From Mesorhizobium sp. B2-3-12 (GTDB lineage: Bacteria; Pseudomonadota; Alphaproteobacteria; Rhizobiales; Rhizobiaceae): 64,000 nt of DNA. A program made the translations under genes and the position numbers. The stretch covers positions 558,001-622,000 of the forward strand of contig NZ_VFVR01000003.1 of the NCBI RefSeq assembly GCF_006442205.1, written 5' to 3'. This document shows, piece after piece, positions 45,244-54,048 of the stretch. A model generated the notes under the pieces. The model worked only from the letters and a program-made list of their open reading frames with translations. It made no database searches and had not been told where the DNA came from. Numbering within the stretch: position 1 is the first letter of the stretch; every line of letters starts with the position of its first letter.

Positions 45244-46158
45244 TCAGACAGCATCCCAGGGCGGCGACGAGAAATGCGCGACCAGCGCGTCGACCACGAC
45301 CCGCACCTTGGGTGTCAAGGCGCGTGTCACCGGCCAGATGGCATGGACGGAGATGTTTTCGACGAGCGTGTCGACCAGCACCATTTCCAGCGCGCCGCTC
45401 TTGAGGCTGTCGGCCACCAGCCAGGTCGGCAGGAAGGTGATGCCGCAACCGGCAAGGACCGCGCCCAGCATCGGTTCGCCATTGTCGAGCACCAGCCTTG
45501 CCCGCGGCGTGAACTTCACGACATGGCCGTCGGATTGCCGGATGCTCCAGGGGTGGGCGACGCCGTTGCGGGTGTAGCCGATCAGGTCATGGCCGGCGAG
45601 ATCCTCGATCGTTTTTGGCCTGCCGGTTCTGTCGAGATAGGCCGGGGCGGCGCATATGGCCGAGCGCTGGGTATAGAGTCGGCGCGCGGCGAGCGACAGG
45701 CTGTCGTCGAGATCGCCCATGCGGACCGCGAGGTCGATGCCTTCCTCGATGAGGTCGACGCGGCGGTCATTGAAGGAAATCTCCATGGCCAGATCGGGAA
45801 ATCGCCTGGAAACGTCGAACAGCACGGGCGCCACGCAGCGGTGGCCGAAGGCCGAGGGCAGGTCGACCCGAAGCCGGCCCGAGGGCACCTGCCGGCGCGA
45901 GGCAAGCAGCGCCTGGGCGGCTTCGATCTCGGACAGCGCCCTGACGCAGGCTTCGTAATAGCACAGGCCTTCGCTTGTCGGGCCGAGGCTGCGCGTGGTG
46001 CGGTTGAGCAAGCGGATGCCAAGCCGCTGTTCCAGCTGCGCGACCGATTTGCCGACCGCCGATTTCGTTACGCGCAGCCGCTCTCCGGCGCCGGTGAAGC
46101 TTCCGGCCTCGATCGTTTGAACGAAGGCGACGATGCCTTGCAGATCGGTAGGGTCCAT
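45244..46158 (-). CDS. LysR family transcriptional regulator
   Basis: 304 residues with the LysR winged helix (LQGIVAFVQTIEAGSFTGAGERLRVTKSAVGKSVAQLEQRLG) and an effector-binding domain. The dark-matter YafC/CrgA group shows the same LNRTTRSLGPTSEG text. Divergent from the MDR oxidoreductase, which it likely controls. Confidence 0.92.
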   Translation of the reverse strand: MDPTDLQGIVAFVQTIEAGSFTGAGERLRVTKSAVGKSVAQLEQRLGIRLLNRTTRSLGPTSEGLCYYEACVRALSEIEAAQALLASRRQVPSGRLRVDLPSAFGHRCVAPVLFDVSRRFPDLAMEISFNDRRVDLIEEGIDLAVRMGDLDDSLSLAARRLYTQRSAICAAPAYLDRTGRPKTIEDLAGHDLIGYTRNGVAHPWSIRQSDGHVVKFTPRARLVLDNGEPMLGAVLAGCGITFLPTWLVADSLKSGALEMVLVDTLVENISVHAIWPVTRALTPKVRVVVDALVAHFSSPPWDAV

Positions 46159-46211
46159 CGGGAGTATCCTATTGTAGACTTCTAGTAGCCAATTCGTTGC
46201 CGATTATGCCG

Positions 46212-46233
46212 TATGGAAGCGCAAATTTCCATA
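46212..46233. promoter_or_regulatory. Putative operator palindrome before MDR gene
   Basis: TATGGAA (46212-46218) and TTCCATA (46227-46233) are exact inverse complements with an 8-base spacer, between the divergent lysR and MDR genes. It is a likely LysR or RNA polymerase-proximal site. Confidence 0.45.
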
Positions 46234-46273
46234 GTAGACGTCCCGACAGCCACGCAATCGGGAGCCCGACGCA

Positions 46274-47296
46274 ATGAAGAGCGACATCAACAGATCCTGG
46301 CGGATGACCGGCTTCGGCCTGCCCAGGCTGGAATTGGCCGAGGGGAAGATCCCCGAGCCCGGGCCGCATGAGTTGCTGGTGCGGATCAAGGCGGTATCGC
46401 TGAACTACAAGGACAGGATGATCGTCGATGGCGTGCTGATCCCCGACCTTGCCTTTCCGTTCGTGCCGACATCGGATGCGGTGGGCGAAGTGATGGCGGT
46501 TGGCGGCGGCGTCAGCCGCTTCAAGACCGGCCAGCGCGTGCTGGGGCAGGTGATCGCCGACTGGCCGGACGGCGACGCGCCGCCGGTGCTGCACCAGCAT
46601 ACGCTGGGGTCGTCACTGCCCGGCACGTTGAGCGACTACCTGCTGCTGCACGAGGATGCCGCCGTGCCGGCGCCGCCGTCGCTCAGCGATGCGGAGGCTT
46701 CGACGTTGCCGGTCGCGGCACTGACCGCCTGGTTCGCCATGGCCGAGGCGACAAGACCTGTGCCCGGCCAGACCATTCTTCTCCAGGGCACGGGCGGGGT
46801 CTCCCTGTTTGCGCTGCAATTCGCCCATGCTTTCGGCTTGCGCCCCATCGTCACGTCGAGCAGCGACGCCAAGCTCGAGCGGGCGAAGGCGCTCGGCGCC
46901 TGGCAGGTGATCAACTATCGCACCAACCCCGCATGGGACGAGGCGGCGCGTGCGTTGACGGGCGGCGCCGGCGTCAACCATATCCTCGAAATGGTCGGCG
47001 GCGACAATGCGCGGCGCTCGCTCGATGCGCTGGCCGCCGACGGGAGGCTGTCGGTCATCGGCCTGTTGGGCAGCATGGAGCTCAGCTTTCCGATCGTTCC
47101 CTTCCTGCGCAACCGCATTGTCGTGCAGGGCATTTCGATCGGCCACCGCCGTGCCTTCGAGCGGATGAACCAGGCGATCGAGGCGCTGGCGATCAAGCCG
47201 GTCGTCGACAAGGTGTTTGGGTTCGACGAGGTGCCGAGAGCCTTCGAGCATCTCGAGAAGGGGCCGTTCGGCAAGATCGTCATCGCCACGGCCTGA
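46274..47296 (+). CDS. MDR family zinc-type/quinone oxidoreductase-like alcohol dehydrogenase
   Basis: 340 residues of the medium-chain dehydrogenase/reductase group: catalytic-domain text VSLNYKDRMIVDG, nucleotide-binding QGTGGVSLFALQFAHAFG, and a substrate loop. The Cys/His zinc ligands of true alcohol dehydrogenases are not seen, so it is probably a zinc-independent quinone-type reductase using NAD(P)H. Divergent lysR upstream; convergent LssY_C gene downstream. Confidence 0.88.
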   Translation: MKSDINRSWRMTGFGLPRLELAEGKIPEPGPHELLVRIKAVSLNYKDRMIVDGVLIPDLAFPFVPTSDAVGEVMAVGGGVSRFKTGQRVLGQVIADWPDGDAPPVLHQHTLGSSLPGTLSDYLLLHEDAAVPAPPSLSDAEASTLPVAALTAWFAMAEATRPVPGQTILLQGTGGVSLFALQFAHAFGLRPIVTSSSDAKLERAKALGAWQVINYRTNPAWDEAARALTGGAGVNHILEMVGGDNARRSLDALAADGRLSVIGLLGSMELSFPIVPFLRNRIVVQGISIGHRRAFERMNQAIEALAIKPVVDKVFGFDEVPRAFEHLEKGPFGKIVIATA

Positions 47297-47304
47297 TCTC
47301 CCGG

Positions 47305-48012
47305 TCACGGCAACTGCTTCAGCACGCCGACGATGGCCTTGCCATCGGTGAAATAAGGGTCGCCGCCGCCATTGCGGCCGGTTGTGGTGGCGCCGATGCC
47401 CGCCATCTCGCTGGTCGAGAGCAGCAGCCCGGCGGCATTGAGATCGCCGATCAAAAAGTTGCGTTCGGCGTCGAGATCGGGGCCGATATGATGGGTGATG
47501 GCGCCGGTGTCGTGGCTCAAGCCGACGCCGCGATCGAAGCTGGCGGCCCCCAGCCAGAGCGACCTGCCGTCGTCGCCGACCGTATCGGTCTGCCAGAAAC
47601 GGACGTGGTGGCGCCGGTCGGCACTGTCGCCGACCGGCTTCTCGAAGGCGAGTTCCTGGGCGCGGCCTTCGAACAGCAGGCGGCTCATCGGGGCATCGGG
47701 ATAGGGGCGGGAAAACAGGACGCTTTCGCCGATATCGATGGCGGTTCTCAAGGTGACGGCGTCGGCGGTGTCCCAGCCGGCGACGGCGAAAGCATGGACC
47801 AGTTCCTTCTCGGTGCCGACCAGGCCGACATTGATCGGGTCGCCCGGAATGCCCTGCGGCGTGTGCGTCACCATCTCGAAACGCCGGTCGCGAAAGCCGC
47901 GATCACGGAATATCCAGAATTCCGGCGCCGCGACATAGGCGAGCGCCAGCCAGGCACCCAGCAGGGCCGCTATCCAGATCGCAATGCGTCGCTGGAGGCT
48001 TCGTCGACTCAT
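47305..48012 (-). CDS. LssY C-terminal domain protein
   Basis: 235 residues: one N-terminal membrane helix (about 10-30) followed by a soluble domain with GDPINVGLVGTEKELVHAFAVAGW and SRPYPDAPMSRLLFEGR, characteristic of the LssY_C domain. In Legionella the domain is found fused to a membrane phosphatase; its function is not established. ATG at 48012. Confidence 0.75.
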   Translation of the reverse strand: MSRRSLQRRIAIWIAALLGAWLALAYVAAPEFWIFRDRGFRDRRFEMVTHTPQGIPGDPINVGLVGTEKELVHAFAVAGWDTADAVTLRTAIDIGESVLFSRPYPDAPMSRLLFEGRAQELAFEKPVGDSADRRHHVRFWQTDTVGDDGRSLWLGAASFDRGVGLSHDTGAITHHIGPDLDAERNFLIGDLNAAGLLLSTSEMAGIGATTTGRNGGGDPYFTDGKAIVGVLKQLP

Positions 48013-48121
48013 GAAGGAGGCCCGATCTGTGCGGTATCTGTTGCTGACCGTTCTTGGAAATCAATGGCCAGGGACGGGCAGGCGGTCTATCGTCGGCCAT
48101 CATTTTTTCGTGGGGGCGGAA

Positions 48122-48832
48122 ATGAAGTCGAAGCCGACGGGCCGGAGAGCGATGGCGTTGACCGCCGATCTCGTCGCCAGAGTTGAGCGCGTCGAACCGG
48201 ATCCCGGGCCCGAGCCTGGAACGGCCGAACACACCGACGCGGAGTTCGATGAGTTGGTCGCTCGACTGCTTGCCGAATATCGGCCCGAAACGCTGTGGGT
48301 CTTCGCCTATGGTTCGTTGATCTGGAATCCCGAATTCGTTCCTGTCGAGCAGCGCCCGGCGACGGCGCCCGGATGGCACCGCTCGTTCTGCCTGAAGTTG
48401 ACCCGCTGGCGTGGAACGCGCCAGTTGCCGGCCCTGATGCTGGCGCTCGATCGCGGCGGCAGCTGCAATGGGATCGTCTACCGGCTGCCTGACGAAGATC
48501 ATTTCGGGCAAATCGGCCAGCTGATGCGCCGCGAGATCGATGCCAACCCGCCAACCAACGTGCCCTGCTGGATCAAGGTCAGGACCAGGGAAGGGCCGCT
48601 GCGCGCCCTGGCTTTCGTTGCCGCGCCGGATGGCAAGGCCTATGCCGGACGGCTGCCGTTGGAGCAGGTTGCCGATACGCTGGCGCGAGCCGCCGGACAC
48701 TGGGGTTCGTCGGCGCAGTATCTATTCCGGACCGTCAGCAAGCTGGAGGAAAGCGGTATTCGCGATAAGAATCTCTGGCGCATCCAGGATCTCGTGGCCC
48801 GGCGAATTGTCGCGTCCACCGGCGACGCCTGA
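48122..48832 (+). CDS. ChaC-like gamma-glutamylcyclotransferase
   Basis: 236 residues with VFAYGSLIWNP, the substrate-binding loop of the ChaC family, and a conserved CNGIVYRLPDE region. Bacterial ChaC degrades glutathione to 5-oxoproline and Cys-Gly. ATG at 48122 (MKSKPTGRR) has GGGGGCGG upstream; MALTADLV at 48152 is the alternative. Converges on the extensin gene. Confidence 0.85.
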   Translation: MKSKPTGRRAMALTADLVARVERVEPDPGPEPGTAEHTDAEFDELVARLLAEYRPETLWVFAYGSLIWNPEFVPVEQRPATAPGWHRSFCLKLTRWRGTRQLPALMLALDRGGSCNGIVYRLPDEDHFGQIGQLMRREIDANPPTNVPCWIKVRTREGPLRALAFVAAPDGKAYAGRLPLEQVADTLARAAGHWGSSAQYLFRTVSKLEESGIRDKNLWRIQDLVARRIVASTGDA

Positions 48833-48839
48833 TCTTTTC

Positions 48840-49646
48840 CTACCGGCAGGCGCGGTAGCCGCTCTTGCGGTTCTTGATGTCGAAATGGAAATGGTTGCGG
48901 TGGTCGTAATTGTAGCCGGGGCCGAGCACGGTGGTGAAATACTGGCAGCCGTCGGCGCGCACATTGTTGAGGAAGCCGCGGGTGCGGAAGGCGAACAGGC
49001 CGGGCTTGCGCACGTCGATGTCGTCGCCATTGTTGAGCTCGATGCTCATGACGTCGAGCGCGTTGCCCTTGCCGTGCTCGGACAGCACGCCTTCGCCGGC
49101 AATGTTGCGGCAGGAATAGCTGGAGCCCTGGTGAATGGTCTTGACGCCGGAAAAGTAGCGCCAGCGGGCGGAGGGAACGAGTTCGTTCTTCGTCCAGGCG
49201 GCGAAGGTGGCGGCCATGTCGCAGGTCAGCGTCGCGGCGGGCTTCATCTGGACGCTGCCGATGGCCGAGACCTTGACCGGATAATCGATGCCGCACTGGC
49301 CTTCGTGGATCGGCGCGAGGTCGGTGTAGGCGACATCGAGGCGCTTCAGCTGCTGGCGGCAATCGGTCTCGCTGGCCGGGATCTGCTCCACCGGCGACAT
49401 CGGTTCATCCATGCGTGGATAGGCGGCCTGCGTCATATAGGGATTGGACGGGACAAGCCTCTGCATGCCCTGATATTGCGGTACGGCCGCGGTCTGCGCG
49501 CCGACATCGACGGCCGGCTGCAGCGACAGCACGCTGCCGGTGTTGCAGGCCGAAACCGTGGCCAGTGCCAAGCCTGTCGTCAGCAGCGCCGTAGATCTCA
49601 GTTGGCGCGCGATGGGGAGAAACACGGCGCGAAATTTGCCGGCCAT
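48840..49646 (-). CDS. Extensin-like C-terminal domain protein (LAS-type metallopeptidase-like)
   Basis: 268 residues with a signal/lipoprotein-like N terminus (LLTTGLALATVSAC, a candidate lipobox Cys near 34). The C-terminal extensin-like domain carries SEHGKGNALDV and HRNHFHFDI, which resemble the SxHxxGxAxD and HxH zinc ligands of LAS peptidases (VanX/MepA group). A peptidoglycan D,D-peptidase role is plausible but unproven. A paralogue follows (49752-50900). Confidence 0.85.
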   Translation of the reverse strand: MAGKFRAVFLPIARQLRSTALLTTGLALATVSACNTGSVLSLQPAVDVGAQTAAVPQYQGMQRLVPSNPYMTQAAYPRMDEPMSPVEQIPASETDCRQQLKRLDVAYTDLAPIHEGQCGIDYPVKVSAIGSVQMKPAATLTCDMAATFAAWTKNELVPSARWRYFSGVKTIHQGSSYSCRNIAGEGVLSEHGKGNALDVMSIELNNGDDIDVRKPGLFAFRTRGFLNNVRADGCQYFTTVLGPGYNYDHRNHFHFDIKNRKSGYRACR

Positions 49647-49751
49647 TGGCGGAATCCTACTTCTGGATATCCGGCATTTTAACGATCAAGGGTAAAGGAA
49701 AACTCAGCGCCCGCGTTCACGCCTGCGGCTGAAATGCGGCGGAGGTTCCGT

Positions 49752-50900
49752 TCACTGGCAAAACGTGCCGCCGTGGCGGCGTGGCTCAAGATCAAAATGG
49801 AAATGCAGCGCGTGGTCGGCGTCGGCGCCGGGGCCGAGCACGGTCTTGAACGGCCCACAGGCCGCCTTGCGCACGGCGTCGAGGAATTTGCCGTCCTTTT
49901 CCGGCGGCGCCGGGCCGACCTCGATCGTCTTGCCGTCGGACAGCGTAAAGCTGGCAATGTCGAGCGCGTTGCCGAACGCATGTTCCGACAGTTTGCGCGT
50001 GCCATGGCGGGGACGGCACACGAAGGCCGATGCCTGGCTGATCGATTTCAGGTCGGCGCCGAATTCGGCCTTCGCCGCCGGCTGGATGACGTCGGCGGCA
50101 AAACGCGCCGCTGCCTCCGCCATCGGGCAGTTGAGTTCGGTGCCGGGAGCAATCGCGATCGACTTGCCAAGTGTCTTCAGCATGATGGGGTAGGGGATCG
50201 AGCAGCCGATTTCGGGATTGCTCTCGGCCTTGTGCTCCTCGAATTCGACGCCGAGCGTCTTCAGGCGCTCGCGGCAGGCGACTTCCTCAGCCGGCATCTT
50301 GTCGGCGGGGAGATCGGCCGAGCGCGGATCGGGCAGCATCTTCTCCTCATCGCCCGCCTCCGCCGGTTTTGGCGTTGGCTGGGGGGCGACGGTCGGCGGC
50401 TGAGGCTCGGGCGTCGTGGTTTCGGGCTTTGGCGTCGGTGTTGGCACCACGGCTGGCGGCTCCGGCTCGCTTTCCGTTTCGGCTGGTGGTTCGGGCGGTG
50501 TTGGGCTTTTCTGATGGGACTCTTCGTCCTTCAGCAGATCGGATGTTCCGCCGCTCTTTGGACCTTCGGTGTTCCGGTCCTGCGTCTTTGGAGCGTCTAC
50601 CTTTGGAGCGTCCGCCGGACGTGGCTCGGGCACCGGAACATCGGCGGACGGCTGGGCATCCGGCGTTTTTTGCGGTGCCGAATTTGGCGCGATATGCTGC
50701 CTGACCCGCGCTCTCGACTGTCGCTTGCTTCTTGGCCGCAGCGGCTGGTCGGCCCGCTGCGTCAGCGGCTGATCCACGCGCGGGCTTAGCGGCCCGTGGT
50801 GTCTGTGACGATGCCTGGCGTCGGCCGGAGTCACCAGCAGGACCACGGCCGCCAAAAGCAGCGCCAGAGTGCAAAATCGGGAAAAGCTCAGCGTTGCCAT
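49752..50900 (-). CDS. Extensin-like C-terminal domain protein with Pro-rich N-terminal region
   Basis: 382 residues. Signal peptide MATLSFSRFCTLALLLAAVVLLVTPADA, then a Pro/Glu/Thr-rich spacer (about 30-195) and the extensin-like domain (about 215-382) with LSEHAFGNALDI and LHFHFDL metal motifs. Likely periplasmic cell-wall enzyme or binder. ATG at 50900 (MATLSF) is preferred over TTG at 50909. It stands in the same direction as the paralogue, 105 bases upstream of it. Confidence 0.85.
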   Translation of the reverse strand: MATLSFSRFCTLALLLAAVVLLVTPADARHRHRHHGPLSPRVDQPLTQRADQPLRPRSKRQSRARVRQHIAPNSAPQKTPDAQPSADVPVPEPRPADAPKVDAPKTQDRNTEGPKSGGTSDLLKDEESHQKSPTPPEPPAETESEPEPPAVVPTPTPKPETTTPEPQPPTVAPQPTPKPAEAGDEEKMLPDPRSADLPADKMPAEEVACRERLKTLGVEFEEHKAESNPEIGCSIPYPIMLKTLGKSIAIAPGTELNCPMAEAAARFAADVIQPAAKAEFGADLKSISQASAFVCRPRHGTRKLSEHAFGNALDIASFTLSDGKTIEVGPAPPEKDGKFLDAVRKAACGPFKTVLGPGADADHALHFHFDLEPRRHGGTFCQ

Positions 50901-50966
50901 CGCCTGCAAACGGCGTCGGCATGCCTAGGTTGCCCTGCGAACGGATCACAATCGGTTACCGGGACG

Positions 50967-51392
50967 TTACGCACCGATCGCTTCGAGCCCTTCCTCCAGC
51001 AAGTCGGCGAGCAGCGGCATGCCGAGCAAATATTTCGCCGTGCGCTTGTTGGCGCGCTCTCGCGCCGCCGCCACCGCTTCGGACCATTCCGCGGCGTCAT
51101 AGTCGCCGCGGCCGATCCAGGCCAGCGCGATGAGCTCGGCGGCTTCATCGACGTTGAGGTCGTTGATCAGCTCGCGCAGCTCTTCCTCGGTGAGGTTTTC
51201 CGAGCTTTCCTCGGCAAGGCCGTCATGGTGGTGGTTGTCATGCGTGTCGCCGTCGAACTCGATCTCGTGTTCGGCGCCGTCGGCGTAGTCCTCGTTGACG
51301 GCCGCGCTCAGCGCCTTGGCCTTGAGAATGAACAGCCGCACGGTGTCGGGTCCGATCGTGAGATCCCAGTCCTTTTCAAGCCGTCGCTGCAC
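50967..51392 (-). CDS. DUF3775 domain protein
   Basis: 141 residues with an acidic, His-rich segment in the middle (about 47-60: DTHDNHHHDG) that could bind metal, and LREINDL-type DUF3775 signature (ELINDLNVDEAAELIALAWIGRGDYD). GTG at 51392 has GGAG upstream. Function unknown. Confidence 0.8.
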   Translation of the reverse strand: MQRRLEKDWDLTIGPDTVRLFILKAKALSAAVNEDYADGAEHEIEFDGDTHDNHHHDGLAEESSENLTEEELRELINDLNVDEAAELIALAWIGRGDYDAAEWSEAVAAARERANKRTAKYLLGMPLLADLLEEGLEAIGA

Positions 51393-51535
51393 GGGCCGTC
51401 TCCGTCAGTCGTTTGCCGGATGATAGCGGATTTGCGGCATCCGTCACCTCATGTTCTCCAGGCCTGATTTTTCCGGGATGAAACGCGGGCCACTCGGCGT
51501 TAATGTTGCATTGTCACACCCTCCAGGAGGCTTCG

Positions 51536-52075
51536 ATGCATAAAAGAGTGCTGATCCAGGCGGCGAGCGCGCTTATCGCTCTGCAGTTTCTTGCCGTTCC
51601 GACCTTCGCCGCCGGTAGTAGCGGCGGCGGTAGCGACCAGACTGTCACCCAATGCAAGAAGGGGGAGGTCTGGGACAAGAAGAAGCAGAAATGCGTACCG
51701 CCCAAGGAAGGCATGCTGGATGACGACAGCATCTATGACGCGGGCCATGCGCTGGCGATGGCCGGCCGCTATGACGAGGCGATCTCGGTTCTCGTCCTTG
51801 CCGCCAACAAGCAGGATCCGCGCATCCTCAACTATCTCGGCTATTCGCACCGCCATTCCGGCCGCGTGACCGTCGGCCTCGGCTATTACGAGGAGGCGCT
51901 GCGCATCGACCCGAATTACACGCTGGTGCGCGAATATCTCGGCGAGGCGCATCTGCAGATCGGCGACCTGGCCGGCGCCCAGCAGCAGCTGGCGGAGATC
52001 GAAAAGCGCACCGGCAAGGGTTCGCGCGAATACGGCATGCTGGCCGAGCAGATCGAACATTTCATGAGGAGCTGA
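51536..52075 (+). CDS. Secreted TPR protein
   Basis: 179 residues: signal peptide (MHKRVLIQAASALIALQFLAVPTFA), a Cys-containing basic stretch (CKKGEVWDKKKQKCVPP) and two to three tetratricopeptide repeats (about 65-165: AGRYDEAISVLVLAANK, GLGYYEEALRIDPNYTLVREYLGEAHLQIGDLAGAQQ). Likely a periplasmic protein-protein scaffold. A perfect AGGAGG lies six bases before ATG at 51536. Confidence 0.85.
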   Translation: MHKRVLIQAASALIALQFLAVPTFAAGSSGGGSDQTVTQCKKGEVWDKKKQKCVPPKEGMLDDDSIYDAGHALAMAGRYDEAISVLVLAANKQDPRILNYLGYSHRHSGRVTVGLGYYEEALRIDPNYTLVREYLGEAHLQIGDLAGAQQQLAEIEKRTGKGSREYGMLAEQIEHFMRS

Positions 52076-52099
52076 TCGGGCCTCGATGGTTTCTCGAAG

Positions 52100-52126
52100 C
52101 GGCCGCGAGCGATCGCGGCCGTTTTT
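52100..52126 (+). terminator. Rho-independent terminator
   Basis: CGGCCGCGA (52100-52108) and TCGCGGCCG (52113-52121) form a perfect 9-bp GC stem with loop GCGA and are followed by TTTTT. It ends the TPR gene transcript. Confidence 0.93.
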
Positions 52127-52237
52127 GTTTGCCATGGCGGCCGCATCCGCCCATCAAAACAGCGGAAGTTTTTTGCAAAACTGATTTTTGAGCGTGAAAA
52201 GCCCGCAAAGATTGCTATATCTTAGCAAATTGCGGTG

Positions 52238-52280
52238 AAACGGTTCCGTTAGCCCGAGGCTGCCGGACCGTTTTCTTTTT
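52238..52280 (+). promoter_or_regulatory. Terminator-like hairpin in the greA leader
   Basis: AAACGGT(T)CCG pairs with CGGACCGTTT (one bulge), an inner AGCC/GGCT stem adds length, and TTTTCTTTTT follows at 52271-52280, about 60 bases before the greA ATG. It would end transcription early and may control greA or release a small RNA, as the E. coli greA leader (GraL) does. A palindrome TTGCTA/TAGCAA surrounds a possible -10 (TATATC, 52216). Confidence 0.55.
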
Positions 52281-52340
52281 GTACCCAACGACAAGGCTTC
52301 CCCCGAAACGCGGGGGCGGTGGCAGGAAAGGTCAGGCATT

Positions 52341-52814
52341 ATGAACAAGGTCCCGATGACAGGCGAGGGGTTCGCGTCATTGAAGGAAGAGCTGCGTTGG
52401 CGCCAGCAGGAAGAGCGGCCGCGCATCATCGAGGCGATCTCCGAGGCGCGCTCGCATGGCGACCTGTCCGAAAATGCCGAATATCATGCCGCCAAGGAGG
52501 CGCAGAGCCTCAATGAGGGTCGTGTCAACGAACTCGAGGACCTGATCGCGCGCGCCGAGGTGATCGACGTCACCAAGCTCAGCGGCGACAAGGTCAAGTT
52601 CGGCGCCACCGTGGTGCTGGTCGACGAGGATACCGAGGAAAAGAAGACCTACCAGATCGTCGGCGACCAGGAAGCCGATGTGAAGTCCGGCCGCATCTCG
52701 ATCTCCTCGCCCATCGCGCGTGCGCTGATCGGCAAGGAAGTCGGCGACGCCATCGAGGTCAATGCGCCCGGTGGTGCACGCGGGTACGAGATCGTCCAGG
52801 TGCAGTTTATCTGA
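52341..52814 (+). CDS. greA: Transcription elongation factor GreA
   Basis: 157 residues. N-terminal antiparallel coiled coil ([44 protein letters not shown]) carries the acidic tip residues that reach into the RNA polymerase channel and stimulate backtracked-RNA cleavage; the C-terminal FKBP-like domain follows. Matches GreA length. Preceded by CAGGAAAGG. Convergent with the waaC operon. Confidence 0.97.
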   Translation: MNKVPMTGEGFASLKEELRWRQQEERPRIIEAISEARSHGDLSENAEYHAAKEAQSLNEGRVNELEDLIARAEVIDVTKLSGDKVKFGATVVLVDEDTEEKKTYQIVGDQEADVKSGRISISSPIARALIGKEVGDAIEVNAPGGARGYEIVQVQFI

Positions 52815-52865
52815 GGGCGTCGGCTGGGCGCTGCTTCGCATATAGGCGCTTTCCGACCAAGGTTG

Positions 52866-53040
52866 GCGCCGCCCCTCATTACCCTGCCGGGCATTTCTCC
52901 CCGTATAGAGACGGGGAGAAAGACGCTGTCATCGATGATTTCGCCAATTGTCAGTACGGGGCGCCGACAGCGTGTTTCAGCCCCTTCTCCCCGTCTATAT
53001 ACGGGGAGAAGATGCCGGCAGGCAGATGAGGGGCAGCGCT
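52866..53040. repeat. Dispersed palindromic element (type A copy 3)
   Basis: Left end CGCCGCCCCTCATTACC and right end AGATGAGGGGCAGCGC are inverse complements, with two inner CTCCCCGTATA..ACGGGGAGA palindromes. The best-preserved copy of this family in the window, between greA and the waa genes. Confidence 0.8.
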
Positions 53041-53067
53041 GACCTTTCCAATCGTTCGGTCGAAAAG

Positions 53068-54048
53068 TCAGCCTTTTCCAGCGGTTGTCCGGCTAAGCTC
53101 TAAAAGTCGTTCCGCTTCCGCGACTACCTGTTCAGGCATCACATGGTCCCCGGGCGCTGCCAGGAGCGTCGATGCGTACGGCCCGCGCGGCCCGGTCAGA
53201 CCCGGCTCGGTCGCCAAAAATACCGCCACCGTCGGCAGGCCGAAGCCGCTGGCGAGGTGGGTCAATCCCGTATCGGCGCCGATGACCAGCGTCGAGCGGC
53301 CCAGAATGGCGGCGATGTCGGCCAGCGGCGATTTGGGCACCACGACCGTCGATGGCACGGCCTTGGCGATCGCTTCGGCCACCGCCTTTTCCCGTTCGTT
53401 GGACCAGGTGGTGACCGGCGTCATGCCGCGCTCGACCAGCAGGCGGGCTGTTCCGATCCAGTCCTCGGCAGGCCATTTCTTGTCCTCGCGGCTGGTGCCG
53501 TGCAGCAGGAAGGCGATCTTGCCATCGATGGGCGCGACCGCGCCCACCGGCGCGACAATGCCGGAACCGAGCGTCGAAAGATCTGGCCGATAGCCGAGCG
53601 CCAGGCCGAACAGCCGGCGCGTTCGTTCGATGGCGTGCAGGTCGCGCGGCACGGCGTAGGTGATGTCGTAGAACAGCGTCGCCGAGGGTTCGCGTGCGCT
53701 CGACCGGTCGAAACCGGCGATCGGCGCGCGCGCCTGCCGTGCCACCAGGGCCGATTTCAGCAGGCCTTGCGCGTCGATGACGAGATCGTAGCGGCAGGCA
53801 CGCAAGGCTCGGCGCAGTTCAGCCGCCTCGTGCCAGGTGTTGGTGTCGAAAAGGGCCTTCCGCCAGCGCCTTATCGCCACCGTGTGGATGGTGCCGATCG
53901 CCGGATGCAGCGCGACGATACCGGCAAACGCCTCCTCCACGCACCAGTCGAAAGCGATATCGGGCCTGGCGCGGCAGGCATCCTCGACGGCCGGAAAGGT
54001 GTGGATGACATCGCCCATCGACGAGGTCTTGACGATCAGCACCTTCAT
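53068..54048 (-). CDS. waaC: Lipopolysaccharide heptosyltransferase I
   Basis: 326 residues of the GT9 heptosyltransferase family: VLIVKTSSMGDVIHTFPAVEDA at the N terminus and DTGLTHLASGFGLPTVAVF in the nucleotide-sugar site. It adds the first L-glycero-D-manno-heptose to Kdo-lipid A. ATG at 54048 overlaps the end of waaF by four bases. Last gene of the minus-strand heptose unit. Confidence 0.92.
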   Translation of the reverse strand: MKVLIVKTSSMGDVIHTFPAVEDACRARPDIAFDWCVEEAFAGIVALHPAIGTIHTVAIRRWRKALFDTNTWHEAAELRRALRACRYDLVIDAQGLLKSALVARQARAPIAGFDRSSAREPSATLFYDITYAVPRDLHAIERTRRLFGLALGYRPDLSTLGSGIVAPVGAVAPIDGKIAFLLHGTSREDKKWPAEDWIGTARLLVERGMTPVTTWSNEREKAVAEAIAKAVPSTVVVPKSPLADIAAILGRSTLVIGADTGLTHLASGFGLPTVAVFLATEPGLTGPRGPYASTLLAAPGDHVMPEQVVAEAERLLELSRTTAGKG

